Of a DNA stretch of 64,000 bases, positions 1 to 8,238 are shown piece after piece; position 1 is the stretch's first letter; each line of letters begins with the position of its first letter. Location of the stretch: assembly GCF_004216535.1 (NCBI RefSeq), contig NZ_SGWX01000001.1, positions 1,302,001 to 1,366,000 on the forward strand, given 5' to 3'. Position numbers and translations under genes: made by a program. The stretch is from Xylanimonas ulmi. Lineage in GTDB: Bacteria; Actinomycetota; Actinomycetes; Actinomycetales; Cellulomonadaceae. Under the pieces are notes generated by a model. The model had not been told where the DNA came from and ran no database searches. It was given only the letters and a program-made list of their open reading frames with translations.

Positions 1-644
1 TGGTGGCGCACGCGCACTCGACGGGCGGGCTGACCACGTCGCTGTGGGCGCACGCCCACCGGCACGCGACCGGGACCGCCGCTGGGCCCGACGCCCTCGT
101 GCTCGACTCGCCGTTCCTCGAACTGCCCGGGTCCGAGTTCGGGCGCGCCGTCGGAACGCGGGTCCTCGACCGCCTCGGGTCGCTGCGGCCCCTGACGGCG
201 CTGTCGCACGGCCCGTCCTGGTATGCGACGGCGCTGCTGCGCGAGAACGGCGGGCGGTGGGAGTTCGACACGACACTCAAGCGGCCGGACGGCGTCCCCG
301 CGCGCGCTGGCTGGCTGCGGGCCGTGCGGCGCGCGCAGGCGCGCGTGGCGCGCGGTCTGGCGATCGCCTGCCCGGTGCTGCTGGCGGCCTCGGCCGCCTC
401 CAGCCGCGACGCGCCCGACAATCCGCTCGTCGACTCGACCGACACGGTGCTCGACGTCGAGCAGATCGTGGCCCGTGCGCCGCGGCTGGGACGCGACGTG
501 ACCGTGCTGCGGATCGAGGGCGGCGTGCACGACCTCGCCCTCTCGGCCGACGGGCCGCGCCAGGCCTACCTCGACGCCGTGCTGGGGTGGCTGGCGACGG
601 CGCTGCGGCCCGCGGTGGACCTCACGACGGAGCGGACAGCATGA
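1..644 (+). CDS. Alpha/beta-hydrolase (serine aminopeptidase/lysophospholipase-like), 5' end outside window
   Basis: The C-terminal 213 or so residues of a cytosolic alpha/beta-hydrolase are visible and the start lies to the left of the window. The first residues contain AHSTGG, the nucleophile elbow (GxSxG-like, Ser nucleophile). DNPLVDSTD probably carries the acid residue, and GGVHDLALS near the end carries the His of the triad, the usual arrangement in monoacylglycerol-lipase/YvaK-like hydrolases. The substrate cannot be told. Its TGA overlaps the ATG of the next gene (ATGA), so the two are probably translated together, and a role in lipid or phospholipid breakdown would fit that neighbour. 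The family call is fairly sure and the substrate is unknown. Confidence 0.75.
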   Translation, partial: VAHAHSTGGLTTSLWAHAHRHATGTAAGPDALVLDSPFLELPGSEFGRAVGTRVLDRLGSLRPLTALSHGPSWYATALLRENGGRWEFDTTLKRPDGVPARAGWLRAVRRAQARVARGLAIACPVLLAASAASSRDAPDNPLVDSTDTVLDVEQIVARAPRLGRDVTVLRIEGGVHDLALSADGPRQAYLDAVLGWLATALRPAVDLTTERTA

Positions 645-1450
645 CCCACCCGTACTTCGACACCACGCTGCCCGACGGCCGCCCGGGCGTCGCCGCGCTC
701 GCCCACCGCGGCTTCGCCCGAGCCGGGGGCGTCGACTCGGGCCTGGAGAACTCGCTCGCCGCGTTCGCCGCCGCCGTCGAGCTGGGGTTCCACTACGTCG
801 AGACCGACGCGCACGGCACGTCGGACGGGGTCGCGGTCGCGTTGCACGACGCCTCGCTCGACCGCACGACGGACGCGCACGGCTTGGTCGCCGACCTGCC
901 GTGGTCGCAGGTGCGCGCCGCGCGCATCGGCGGCGTCGAGCCGGTGCCCACGCTTGAGGACGTGCTCGGCACGTGGCCGACGCTGCGCGTCAACGTCGAC
1001 GTCAAGGCCGACTCGGGGATCGAGCCGGTGGCCCGGGCGATCGAGCGCACGGCGTCACACGAGCGGGTGTGCGTCACCTCGTTCTCGGCTGCGCGCCGCC
1101 GCGCCACGCTCGCGCGGCTGTCACACCCCGTGGCCACGAGCGCCGGCACCAGCGAGGTCGCGGGATTCCTAGCGGGCGCACGGCTGCGCGTGCCCGCGAT
1201 CGCGAGGGCCGCGCTGCGCCGGGTCGACGCGCTCCAGGTGCCGGTCCGCGAGGCGGCCGGCCCGGCCCGCCTCACCGTGGTCGACGCGACGACGCTCGCC
1301 GCGGCGCACGCCGCGGGCCGTCAGGTCCACGTGTGGACCGTCAACGACGCCCGGGAGATGGAGCGGCTGCTCGACCTCGGGGTCGACGGCCTCGTCACCG
1401 ACCGCGCCGACCTGCTCCGGCAGGTGCTGGTCAGCCGCAGCCTGTGGTGA
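641..1450 (+). CDS. Glycerophosphodiester phosphodiesterase family protein
   Basis: A 269-residue GDPD-family TIM-barrel enzyme, expected to hydrolyse glycerophosphodiesters to glycerol 3-phosphate and an alcohol. Visible signatures are AHRGF followed by ENSLAAF at the N-terminus (HRG...EN metal and phosphate motif), VETDAHGTSDGVAVALHDASLDRTT (ExD and the HD catalytic pair) and the C-terminal VHVWTVND and GVDGLVTDRADLL elements. No signal peptide is seen, so it is probably cytosolic. Its ATG overlaps the stop of the hydrolase upstream. It converges on aroB with only 18 bp between the stops and no obvious terminator hairpin. Confidence 0.9.
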   Translation: MTHPYFDTTLPDGRPGVAALAHRGFARAGGVDSGLENSLAAFAAAVELGFHYVETDAHGTSDGVAVALHDASLDRTTDAHGLVADLPWSQVRAARIGGVEPVPTLEDVLGTWPTLRVNVDVKADSGIEPVARAIERTASHERVCVTSFSAARRRATLARLSHPVATSAGTSEVAGFLAGARLRVPAIARAALRRVDALQVPVREAAGPARLTVVDATTLAAAHAAGRQVHVWTVNDAREMERLLDLGVDGLVTDRADLLRQVLVSRSLW

Positions 1451-1468
1451 GCCAGCCCGCTCCGGCCG

Positions 1469-2617
1469 TCAGCCGAGCCTGATCGCAACTCCGGGCGCGC
1501 CCGTCGGCGGCTCCTTGCTGACCTCGGCGTACGCGGCGGCCAGCAGCGTCGGGTCGGGGCCCTCCAGCCGCACCGGCTTGGCGACGTCGTCCAGCACGAC
1601 GAACCGCAGCAGGTCCCCCCGCGACTTCTTGTCTCGCCGCATGGCCGCGAGCAGCTGCTCCCAGCGGTCGCCGCGGTAGGACGTCGGCAGTCCGAGCGAG
1701 GTGAGGATCGCGCGGTGGCGCGCGACGACGTCGTCGGACAGCTTGCCGGCCAGCCGCGCGAGCTCGGCGACGAACACCATGCCGACAGCGACGGCGGCGC
1801 CGTGGCGCCACTGGTAGCGCTCGACGAGCTCGACGGCGTGCCCGAAGGTGTGGCCGTAGTTGAGGATCTCGCGCAGGCCCTGCTCGGTGAGGTCCTCCCC
1901 CACGACGCGCGCCTTGACGGCGACCGAGCGCTCGACGAGCTCGGCGAGCACCTGCCAGGTCTGCGGCGCGGCGTCGGCGCCCTTCCACTCCCGCAGCTCC
2001 TCGGCGTGCCGCTCGACCAGCGCCAGGATGCGCGGGTCGGCGATAAAGCCGGTCTTGACGACCTCGCCAAGCCCCGCCACCAGGTCCCAGCGGTCGAGCG
2101 AGGCGAGCGAGGCGAGGTCGCACAGCACGCCCGCCGGCGGGTGGAACGCGCCCACCAGGTTCTTGCCCTCGGCGGTGTTGATGCCCGTCTTGCCGCCCAC
2201 GGCCGCATCCACCATGCCCAGCAGCGTGGTGGGCACGTGCACCACCTTGATGCCGCGCAGCCAGGTCGCCGCGACGAACCCGGCCAGGTCGGTCGTCGCG
2301 CCGCCGCCCACGGACACCACGGCGTCCGAGCGGGTGAAGTCCGCCTGACCGAGCACCTGCCAACAGAACGCGGCGACCTGCGCGGTCTTCTGCTCCTCGG
2401 CGTCGGGCAGCTCGACGGCGAACGCCTGGTAGCCCTGCGCCACCAGGTCCTCGCGCACCGCCTCGCCCGTCGCGGCGAGCGAGGCCGGATGCATCACCAG
2501 CACACGGCGGACCCGCTCGCCCAGCATGGCGGGCAGCTCGCCGAGCAGATTGCGCCCGATGACGACGTCGTAGGGCGCGGCGCCGTGCACCGTCACCCGG
2601 GTGGTCGCGACGCTCAT
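1469..2617 (-). CDS. aroB: 3-dehydroquinate synthase AroB
   Basis: A 382-residue AroB, the second enzyme of the shikimate pathway, converting DAHP to 3-dehydroquinate with NAD and a divalent metal. Clear family motifs are [19 protein letters not shown] (NAD/phosphate binding), GKTGIN, and the metal-site helices including [11 protein letters not shown]. The start is ATG at 2617, which overlaps the aroK stop as ATGA. A longer upstream extension in the same frame runs antisense-like through aroK and was rejected. It is the last gene of aroC-aroK-aroB. In many actinobacteria efp and nusB come next, but here the order breaks and the next genes are convergent. Confidence 0.96.
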   Translation of the reverse strand: MSVATTRVTVHGAAPYDVVIGRNLLGELPAMLGERVRRVLVMHPASLAATGEAVREDLVAQGYQAFAVELPDAEEQKTAQVAAFCWQVLGQADFTRSDAVVSVGGGATTDLAGFVAATWLRGIKVVHVPTTLLGMVDAAVGGKTGINTAEGKNLVGAFHPPAGVLCDLASLASLDRWDLVAGLGEVVKTGFIADPRILALVERHAEELREWKGADAAPQTWQVLAELVERSVAVKARVVGEDLTEQGLREILNYGHTFGHAVELVERYQWRHGAAVAVGMVFVAELARLAGKLSDDVVARHRAILTSLGLPTSYRGDRWEQLLAAMRRDKKSRGDLLRFVVLDDVAKPVRLEGPDPTLLAAAYAEVSKEPPTGAPGVAIRLG

Positions 2618-3159
2618 GCCTGCTCCTGTTCGATCGACGCGCGGATCTCCTGCGCGACGGACTCGGGCTCGCGCCCGTCGGTCAGCACGCGCGCGGTCGC
2701 CACGCGCTCGTACACGGGGCGCCGGGCCTCCATCAACGCCGCCCACCGCGCGCGCGGGTTGCCCAGCAGCAGCGGGCGCGACTGGTTGAGCCCGACGCGC
2801 GGCGCCGCGTGCGCCAGCGACACGTCGAGGAACACGACCACGCCGCCATGCTCCGCGTAGCCGGCCAGCAAGCCCTGCGTCGCCGGGTCGAGCACCGCTC
2901 CCCCGCCGAGCGCGAGGACGCCGTCGTGCTCGGCCAGCGCGCGGCCCACTGCGTGGTGCTCCAACACCCGGAACGCGGACTCGCCGTCGTCGACAAAGAT
3001 CTCGGCGATCGGCTTGCCCGCGACGACCTCGACGTCGTGGTCGGTGTCGCGGAACTCGACCCCGAGGAGTCCGGCGAGCAGCGTCCCAACCGTCGTCTTG
3101 CCGCTGCCGGGCGGGCCCACGAGCACCGCGAGCGGCCCGGCGCCGCCGGCGCGGCTCAC
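2614..3159 (-). CDS. aroK: Shikimate kinase AroK
   Basis: A 181-residue shikimate kinase using ATP to phosphorylate shikimate at O3. It shows the P-loop [11 protein letters not shown], the substrate-binding RDTDHDVE, the FRVLE region, GGGAV, and the lid segment with NQSRPLLL. I chose the GTG at 3159 because it overlaps the aroC stop (GTGA) and puts the P-loop about 10 residues from the N-terminus, as in the family. The 50-codon extension upstream is arginine/glycine-rich shadow sequence inside aroC. Four-base overlaps on both sides suggest translational coupling across the aro cluster. Confidence 0.95.
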   Translation of the reverse strand: MSRAGGAGPLAVLVGPPGSGKTTVGTLLAGLLGVEFRDTDHDVEVVAGKPIAEIFVDDGESAFRVLEHHAVGRALAEHDGVLALGGGAVLDPATQGLLAGYAEHGGVVVFLDVSLAHAAPRVGLNQSRPLLLGNPRARWAALMEARRPVYERVATARVLTDGREPESVAQEIRASIEQEQA

Positions 3160-4373
3160 CGCAGCGGCTCGGGGATCGCCGCGAGGTACGCCTCGGCGTT
3201 GCGGCGCACCTCGGCCACCGAGTCGCCGCCGAACTTCTCGACGACGGCCTCGGCAAGCACGAGCGCGACCATCGCCTCGGCGACGACCGCCGCGGGGGGC
3301 ACCGCGCACACGTCGGAGCGCTGATGGTTGGCGGTGGCGGGCTCACCTGTGGCGGTGTCGATGGTGCGCAGCGCGCGCGGCACCGTGGAGATGGGCTTCA
3401 TCGCGGCGCGCACGCGCAGCACCTCGCCGTTCGACATGCCGCCCTCGACACCGCCTGCGCGGTTGGTCAGGCGCGTCACGCGCCCGTCGGCGCCGCGCAC
3501 GATCTCGTCGTGCGCCACGGACCCGCGCCGGCGGGCAGTGCGGAAGCCGTCGCCGACCTCGACGCCCTTGATCGCCTGAATGCCCATGAGCGCCCCGGCC
3601 AGGCGCGCGTCGAGCCGCCGGTCGCCCTGCACGTAGGAGCCCAGTCCGGTCGGCACGCCGTAGGCGAGCACCTCCACGACGCCGCCCAGGGTGTCGCCGT
3701 CCTTGTGGGCCGCGTCGATCTCGGCGACCATCGCCGCGCTCGCCGCGGCGTCCAGGCAGCGCACCGGGTCGGCGTCGAGGCGCGCGACGTCGTCCGGGGT
3801 GGGCGCCGTCGCCCCGTCAGGCGTCTCGGCCTCGCCGATCGCCACGACGTGCGAGACCAGGCGCACCCCGACGGCCTGCTCCAGGAACCGCGCGGCGGCG
3901 GTCCCGAGCGCGACGCGCGTGGCCGTCTCCCGGGCGCTCGCACGCTCCAGGACGGGGCGGGCGTCGTCGAAGGCGTACTTGCGCATGCCGACCAGGTCGG
4001 CGTGGCCGGGACGCGGGCGCGTGAGCCTCTTGTTGCGCGCGACCTCGCGCACGTCGCCCGTGCCGGCGTCTACTGTCAGCGCGTCGGCCTCGACGGGATC
4101 GGGCGCCATGACGTCGACCCACTTGGGCCATTCGGTGTTCCCGATCTCGATCGCGAGCGGGCCGCCCTGCGTCACGCCGTGGCGCAGACCGCCGAGCACA
4201 CGCACCTCGTCCTGCTCGAACTTCATGCGGGCGCCGCGGCCGTAGCCGAGGCGGCGGCGGGCCAGCGCCGCCCGCAGGTCGTGCGTGGTCAGCTCGACGC
4301 CGGCCGGAAGCCCCTCCATGACGCCCACCAAGGACGGACCGTGCGACTCCCCCGACGTCAACCAGCGCAGCAT
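3156..4373 (-). CDS. aroC: Chorismate synthase AroC
   Basis: A 405-residue chorismate synthase, the FMN-dependent last common step of aromatic biosynthesis. The three family signatures are visible: GESHGPSL with GLPAGV at the N-terminus, the [15 protein letters not shown] block, and [11 protein letters not shown] with [17 protein letters not shown] towards the C-terminus. The start is ATG at 4373. Upstream lie CGCCGC and then CACAAT, possibly a weak -10 for a leaderless start, so aroC-aroK-aroB may have its own promoter besides read-through from aroE 104 bp upstream. Confidence 0.96.
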   Translation of the reverse strand: MLRWLTSGESHGPSLVGVMEGLPAGVELTTHDLRAALARRRLGYGRGARMKFEQDEVRVLGGLRHGVTQGGPLAIEIGNTEWPKWVDVMAPDPVEADALTVDAGTGDVREVARNKRLTRPRPGHADLVGMRKYAFDDARPVLERASARETATRVALGTAAARFLEQAVGVRLVSHVVAIGEAETPDGATAPTPDDVARLDADPVRCLDAAASAAMVAEIDAAHKDGDTLGGVVEVLAYGVPTGLGSYVQGDRRLDARLAGALMGIQAIKGVEVGDGFRTARRRGSVAHDEIVRGADGRVTRLTNRAGGVEGGMSNGEVLRVRAAMKPISTVPRALRTIDTATGEPATANHQRSDVCAVPPAAVVAEAMVALVLAEAVVEKFGGDSVAEVRRNAEAYLAAIPEPLR

Positions 4374-4477
4374 GCGGCGATTGTGCCACGCGCCGCGCCC
4401 CGGCCGGGGCGGGCGTCCAGCCTCGCGTCGCCGCCACGTCGCCGGGCTCGCCCGTCACCGTCGGCGGGCGCTGGCGT
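4374..4477 (-). other. aroE-aroC intergenic spacer
   Basis: 104 bp between aroE and aroC, both on the minus strand. It contains a perfect 16-bp loop-less palindrome at 4397-4412 (CGCCCCGG and its complement). No classical hairpin plus T-tract is present. A candidate aroC promoter (-10-like CACAAT read on the minus strand) abuts the aroC start. No gene is seen here. Confidence 0.5.
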
Positions 4478-5353
4478 TCAGGGAGCCAGGTCCGACCGAT
4501 CGCCGAGGGCCGCGGCGAGCGACCTGTCCATGGCGGCGAGCGGCGCCGGGCGACCCGTCATGAGCCGCACCTGCTCGGCCGCCTGATGCAGCAGCATCCG
4601 CTCACCGCCGACGACGACGCCGCCGAGGTCCGCCCACGCCCGGGCGAGCGCGGTGGGCCGAGGGTCGTAGACGACGTCGAGCAGCACGCCCGTCACCGCG
4701 CCGGCGCGCTCGGCCAACGTCGCGGCGACGGCGTCGGCGGCGTGCGCCGGCAGTGTCGAGACGACGACGTCGGCGTGCCCCAGCGGCCCTGGCGCCGTCA
4801 TCGCGTCGAGCACCTCGAAGCGCGGCGACGCCCCCAGGCGCCGCGCCGCCTCATGCAGCCCCGCGGTGCGGGCGATCGAGCGGGCCAGCACGCGCGGTGT
4901 GGCGCACCCGAGCTCCGCGAGCGCTCCGACGGCCGAGGCCGCGGTCGCGCCCGCGCCGAGCACGACGGCGCGGCGCACCTGGCGCCCGCCTAGACCCTCA
5001 CGCAGCGCGGCGACGAGCCCGTGGACGTCGGTGTTGTAGCCGCCCAGCGTGATTCCACACGGCGCCGGGCGCACCACGACGGTGTTGACGGCCCCGGTCG
5101 CCGCGGCGAGCGGGTCGACGTCGTCGAGCATGGCGATCACGGTCTGCTTGAGCGGCATGGTCAGGCTCAGGCCCGCCCAGCCGAGGTCGAGGCGCTCGAC
5201 GCGCCCGCGCAGCGTCGCCGCCGTCGTGTCCAGCGCGGTGTACTCCCACCCCTCAAGGCCCAGGGCGTCGTACGCCGCGTTGTGCAGCACCGGGGACAGT
5301 GAGTGCGCGACGGGGTGGCCGAGCACAGCGGCCCGGCGCGTGGCCACAGGCAT
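4478..5353 (-). CDS. aroE: Shikimate dehydrogenase AroE
   Basis: A 291-residue NADP-linked shikimate dehydrogenase. The substrate domain has GHPVAHSLSP (shikimate-binding Ser pair), MPLKQTVI (catalytic Lys) and GGYNTDVHG (catalytic Asp). The nucleotide domain has GAGATAASAVGAL. The C-terminal LLHQAAEQVRLMTGR helix is typical. Start is ATG at 5353, two bases after the mltG stop, so it is probably co-transcribed with mltG. This ruvX-mltG-aroE-aroC-aroK-aroB order is the standard actinobacterial one, apart from the extra mltG copy. Confidence 0.95.
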   Translation of the reverse strand: MPVATRRAAVLGHPVAHSLSPVLHNAAYDALGLEGWEYTALDTTAATLRGRVERLDLGWAGLSLTMPLKQTVIAMLDDVDPLAAATGAVNTVVVRPAPCGITLGGYNTDVHGLVAALREGLGGRQVRRAVVLGAGATAASAVGALAELGCATPRVLARSIARTAGLHEAARRLGASPRFEVLDAMTAPGPLGHADVVVSTLPAHAADAVAATLAERAGAVTGVLLDVVYDPRPTALARAWADLGGVVVGGERMLLHQAAEQVRLMTGRPAPLAAMDRSLAAALGDRSDLAP

Positions 5354-5355
5354 GC

Positions 5356-6501
5356 TCAGCCCTGTCCGTTCGCGGCCTGCCAGGCGCGCAGCTCGGCGAC
5401 GTTCTTCTGGTGCTCCTCGAACGTCACGGCGAACTTGGTCTCGCCCGTGTCGAGGTTGACGGCGGTCCAGAAGATCCAGCCGCCGTCGGCGGGGTGCACG
5501 ACCGCCTCGACCGAGGCCGCGCCCGGGTTGGCGATCGGTGTGGGCGGCAGACCCTTGTGCGCGTAGGTGTTGTACGGGTTGCCCGCGTCCTGCGTGTCCG
5601 CGGTCGTCAGGTCCGTGCCCGGCTTGGCCAGCCCGTAGGCGACCGAGGCGTCGATCTGCAGGGGCATGTCGATCGCGAGCCGGTTGTCGATCGCGCGGGC
5701 CATCATCGGGCGGTCCGGGGCGTACTTGGCCTCACGCTCGACCAGCGACGCCTTCTTCAGCACGTCCTCGCGGTCCGCCGCCGCGACACCCTGCGCGTCG
5801 AGCTCCGCGACCGTCTTGGCGACCATGTCCGACAGCAGCGTCACCGCGCTGTCCCCGGGCTGGACGGTGTAGGTGGCGGGGAACAGCCAGCCCTCGACCT
5901 GGCCACCCGCCTCGGCCGGCAGTCCGATCGACGCCGGGTCGGCGAGGGCGGCGTCGATCTCGTCCTTGGTGATCGTGGTGACCGAGGCCACGCGCTCGAA
6001 GACCTGCGCCGCGGTGAACCCCTCGGGGATGGTCACCTTGGTCTCGACCTTCTCGTTCTTGACGAGCGCCGCGACGGCGTCGGACGCCCTCATCTCGGTC
6101 AGCAGCGCGTACGTGCCCGGCTGGATGCCCGCCGCGCCCGGGTTCATCGCGAACGCGTCCTTGAACGCGTCGACCGACGCGACGACGCCCGCGTCGAGGA
6201 GCACGCCGCCCATCTGGGCGCCGGTGGCGCCCTGCGGGATCTGGACGTCGACGGGGTCCTTGCCCGGACCGGGATAGTCCTCGGCGGAGCGTGCGAACGG
6301 GTTCGTCAGGAACCCCGAGACGTCACCCCAGGTCTTCCACGCCACGGCGCCCACGACCGCCAGGACCACGACGACGACAAGCGAGGTGCGCACCCGGCGG
6401 CGACGGCGCCTCTTGGCCGCCAGTCGTTGACGGGCGGCCGAGCGACGCCCGCTGGGACCCGGCGGCTGTGCGAGGGCTGGGTGCTCGAAGAGGTCGGTCA
6501 C
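5356..6501 (-). CDS. mltG: Endolytic murein transglycosylase MltG
   Basis: A 381-residue membrane-anchored lytic transglycosylase (YceG/MltG family) that cleaves nascent glycan strands and helps set peptidoglycan strand length. An Arg-rich cytosolic N-terminus is followed by one transmembrane segment (about residues 37-55), a LysM-like region and the catalytic domain. The catalytic Glu lies in ASLVEREA, followed by RAIDNRLAIDMPLQIDASVAYGL and GLPPTPIANPG. It starts with GTG at 6501 (GTG ACC GAC, as in the paralogue upstream). This copy keeps the conserved substrate-groove motif QIDASVAYGL, so it is the better candidate for the orthodox MltG. Confidence 0.93.
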   Translation of the reverse strand: MTDLFEHPALAQPPGPSGRRSAARQRLAAKRRRRRRVRTSLVVVVVLAVVGAVAWKTWGDVSGFLTNPFARSAEDYPGPGKDPVDVQIPQGATGAQMGGVLLDAGVVASVDAFKDAFAMNPGAAGIQPGTYALLTEMRASDAVAALVKNEKVETKVTIPEGFTAAQVFERVASVTTITKDEIDAALADPASIGLPAEAGGQVEGWLFPATYTVQPGDSAVTLLSDMVAKTVAELDAQGVAAADREDVLKKASLVEREAKYAPDRPMMARAIDNRLAIDMPLQIDASVAYGLAKPGTDLTTADTQDAGNPYNTYAHKGLPPTPIANPGAASVEAVVHPADGGWIFWTAVNLDTGETKFAVTFEEHQKNVAELRAWQAANGQG

Positions 6502-6560
6502 GCGAGAAGCCTATTCATCTCTGGCCGGGCGCCTTCACCCCGGCGCGCTGGTGCTGCCGC

Positions 6561-7697
6561 TCAGAAGCCGTTCGCGGCCGCCCAAACTTGGAACTGACGC
6601 CTGTACTGCAGGAAGACGTTGTAGTCGTCCGTGAACTTCGTCTCGCCTGTGTGCAGGTTGACGGTGACGAACCATAGCCAGTCACCGGGGGTCGGTGACG
6701 CGGCCGCCTGAATGGCGGCCACTCCGGGATTGCCGATCGGCGTCGGAGGGAGGCCACTGTGCACCCGTGACGCGAACGGCAGGTTGGGGTCGTTGAACTG
6801 TGCTCGAGTGATCAGGTGCGCCGGGATCCCGAGCCCGAACGAGTCGATGGCGTCCATGCCCAGGGGCATGCCGATCGCGAGCCGGTTCTTGATGACTCGG
6901 GCGACCTTGCCACGATACCCCTGTGGCGCCTCGCGCTCGATGATGGAGGCCTCGGTGATGATCGACTGCCACCGCTCGGTGGGGATGCCCAAGCGCTCCA
7001 ACTCGGCCGAGGTCTGGGCGATCATGCGCGCCAGGAGCGTCACCGCCGTGTCGTCGTCCGTGACGACGTAGGTGGCGGGAAACAGCCACCCCTCGACGAC
7101 GCCGCCGGCCTTGTCCGGCAGTCCGAGCGATTGCGGGTCGGCGATCGCCGCGTCGAGCGCGTCGCGCGTGATGTCGGTCTGCTCGACGACGCGCTCGAGC
7201 ACCTGCTCGAGCGTGAACCCCTCGGGCACGGTGACACGGTTCTTGACCCGCTCGTTGCGGGCGAGGCGTTCGACGGCGTCGACCGCCCGCATGCGCGTGT
7301 ACAGCTCGACCACGCCGGGTTGGATGCCCGCGGCCGCGGGATGCCGGGCGAACGCCGTCGTGAACGCGCCGACCGACGCGACGACGTCGGCCTCGGCGAG
7401 GATGGCGCCGATCGCGGCGCCCGTGGCGCCCGCGGGAATCTCCACCCGGACGACGGCGTCGCCCGGGCCGTCGAAGTCGGCGTCGACCCGTGCGAGCAGC
7501 TCGCGCACCGTGGCGACGCCGTCGCTCACCGCCCCGACCGCCACACCGCTCACCAGGGCCAGGCAGGCCGCGACGGCCAGGCCCACGCGGTGGCGGCGCC
7601 GACGGCGCGTGCGCGCGGCCGAGCGTCGCGTCGACCGCGTGCGGCGGCCCGTCTCCTCGGGGAGCCGGTGGCCGAAGGTCTCGAAAGGGTCGGTCAC
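6561..7697 (-). CDS. Second MltG-family transglycosylase (tandem paralogue)
   Basis: A 378-residue paralogue of the mltG just downstream, with the same layout: basic N-terminus, one transmembrane segment and a YceG catalytic domain. The catalytic-Glu motif survives as ASIIEREA, and NRLAIGMPLGMD and GLPPTPIGNPGVAAIQAA are clear. The groove motif that is QIDASVAYGL in the neighbour reads GMDAIDSFGL here, so substrate handling may differ. I chose GTG at 7697 because it matches the paralogue's GTG ACC GAC start, has AGGA about 9 nt upstream and clears ruvX. An in-frame start at 7751 would overlap ruvX by 29 bp. It is probably active, but its function relative to MltG is unknown. Confidence 0.85.
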   Translation of the reverse strand: MTDPFETFGHRLPEETGRRTRSTRRSAARTRRRRRHRVGLAVAACLALVSGVAVGAVSDGVATVRELLARVDADFDGPGDAVVRVEIPAGATGAAIGAILAEADVVASVGAFTTAFARHPAAAGIQPGVVELYTRMRAVDAVERLARNERVKNRVTVPEGFTLEQVLERVVEQTDITRDALDAAIADPQSLGLPDKAGGVVEGWLFPATYVVTDDDTAVTLLARMIAQTSAELERLGIPTERWQSIITEASIIEREAPQGYRGKVARVIKNRLAIGMPLGMDAIDSFGLGIPAHLITRAQFNDPNLPFASRVHSGLPPTPIGNPGVAAIQAAASPTPGDWLWFVTVNLHTGETKFTDDYNVFLQYRRQFQVWAAANGF

Positions 7698-7722
7698 GCG
7701 GGTGGGGTCCTGTCGTTCGGGG

Positions 7723-8238
7723 TCAGGTCGGCGGCGTCTCCACGAGCTCACCAGCGCGCGTGCCCGCGGTCCGCTCCAGGTCGAGAGCAGATTGCAGAAT
7801 GATAACGGCGGCCGCCTGATCGATCACCTTGCGGTGGCTCTTCGCCTTGCGCCCGGCGGCGCGCAGCTGGCTCGTCGCGGTCACGGTCGACATGCGCTCG
7901 TCCACCATACGGACGGGCACCGGCGCCACCGCCAGGGCCAGGCGCGTCGCGAACGCGCGCGCGTCCGCTGTCGCGGCCCCCTCGGCGCCCGACAGGTGCC
8001 GCGGCAGCCCCACATAGACCACGGCGGCGAACCGCTCACGCGCCTCGTCGGCGATGCGCCGCACGTCAGAGCTGTCCACGCCCGTCGCGTCGAGCACGCG
8101 CGCGACGGTCTCGACGGGCGTGGCCACCAACCCGTCAGGGTCCGAGGCTGCGAGGCCCACCCGCGCCTTGCCGACATCGACGCCGAGGCGGGCGCCGCGG
8201 GCCAAACCCGCGGAGCCCGCCTCGTGGAACTCGCTCAC
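7723..8238 (-). CDS. ruvX: RuvX/YqgF-family RNase H-like nuclease
   Basis: A 171-residue YqgF/RuvX protein (putative pre-16S rRNA nuclease or Holliday junction resolvase, RNase H fold). The N-terminal LGVDVGKARVGLAASD holds the first catalytic Asp, VVYVGLPRHLSG is the central strand and VRMVDERMSTV carries the conserved Asp-Glu. The start GTG overlaps the alaS stop (GTGA). It lies between alaS and the mltG pair, the usual actinobacterial position. About 30 residues at the C-terminus are poorly conserved. Confidence 0.92.
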   Translation of the reverse strand: MSEFHEAGSAGLARGARLGVDVGKARVGLAASDPDGLVATPVETVARVLDATGVDSSDVRRIADEARERFAAVVYVGLPRHLSGAEGAATADARAFATRLALAVAPVPVRMVDERMSTVTATSQLRAAGRKAKSHRKVIDQAAAVIILQSALDLERTAGTRAGELVETPPT

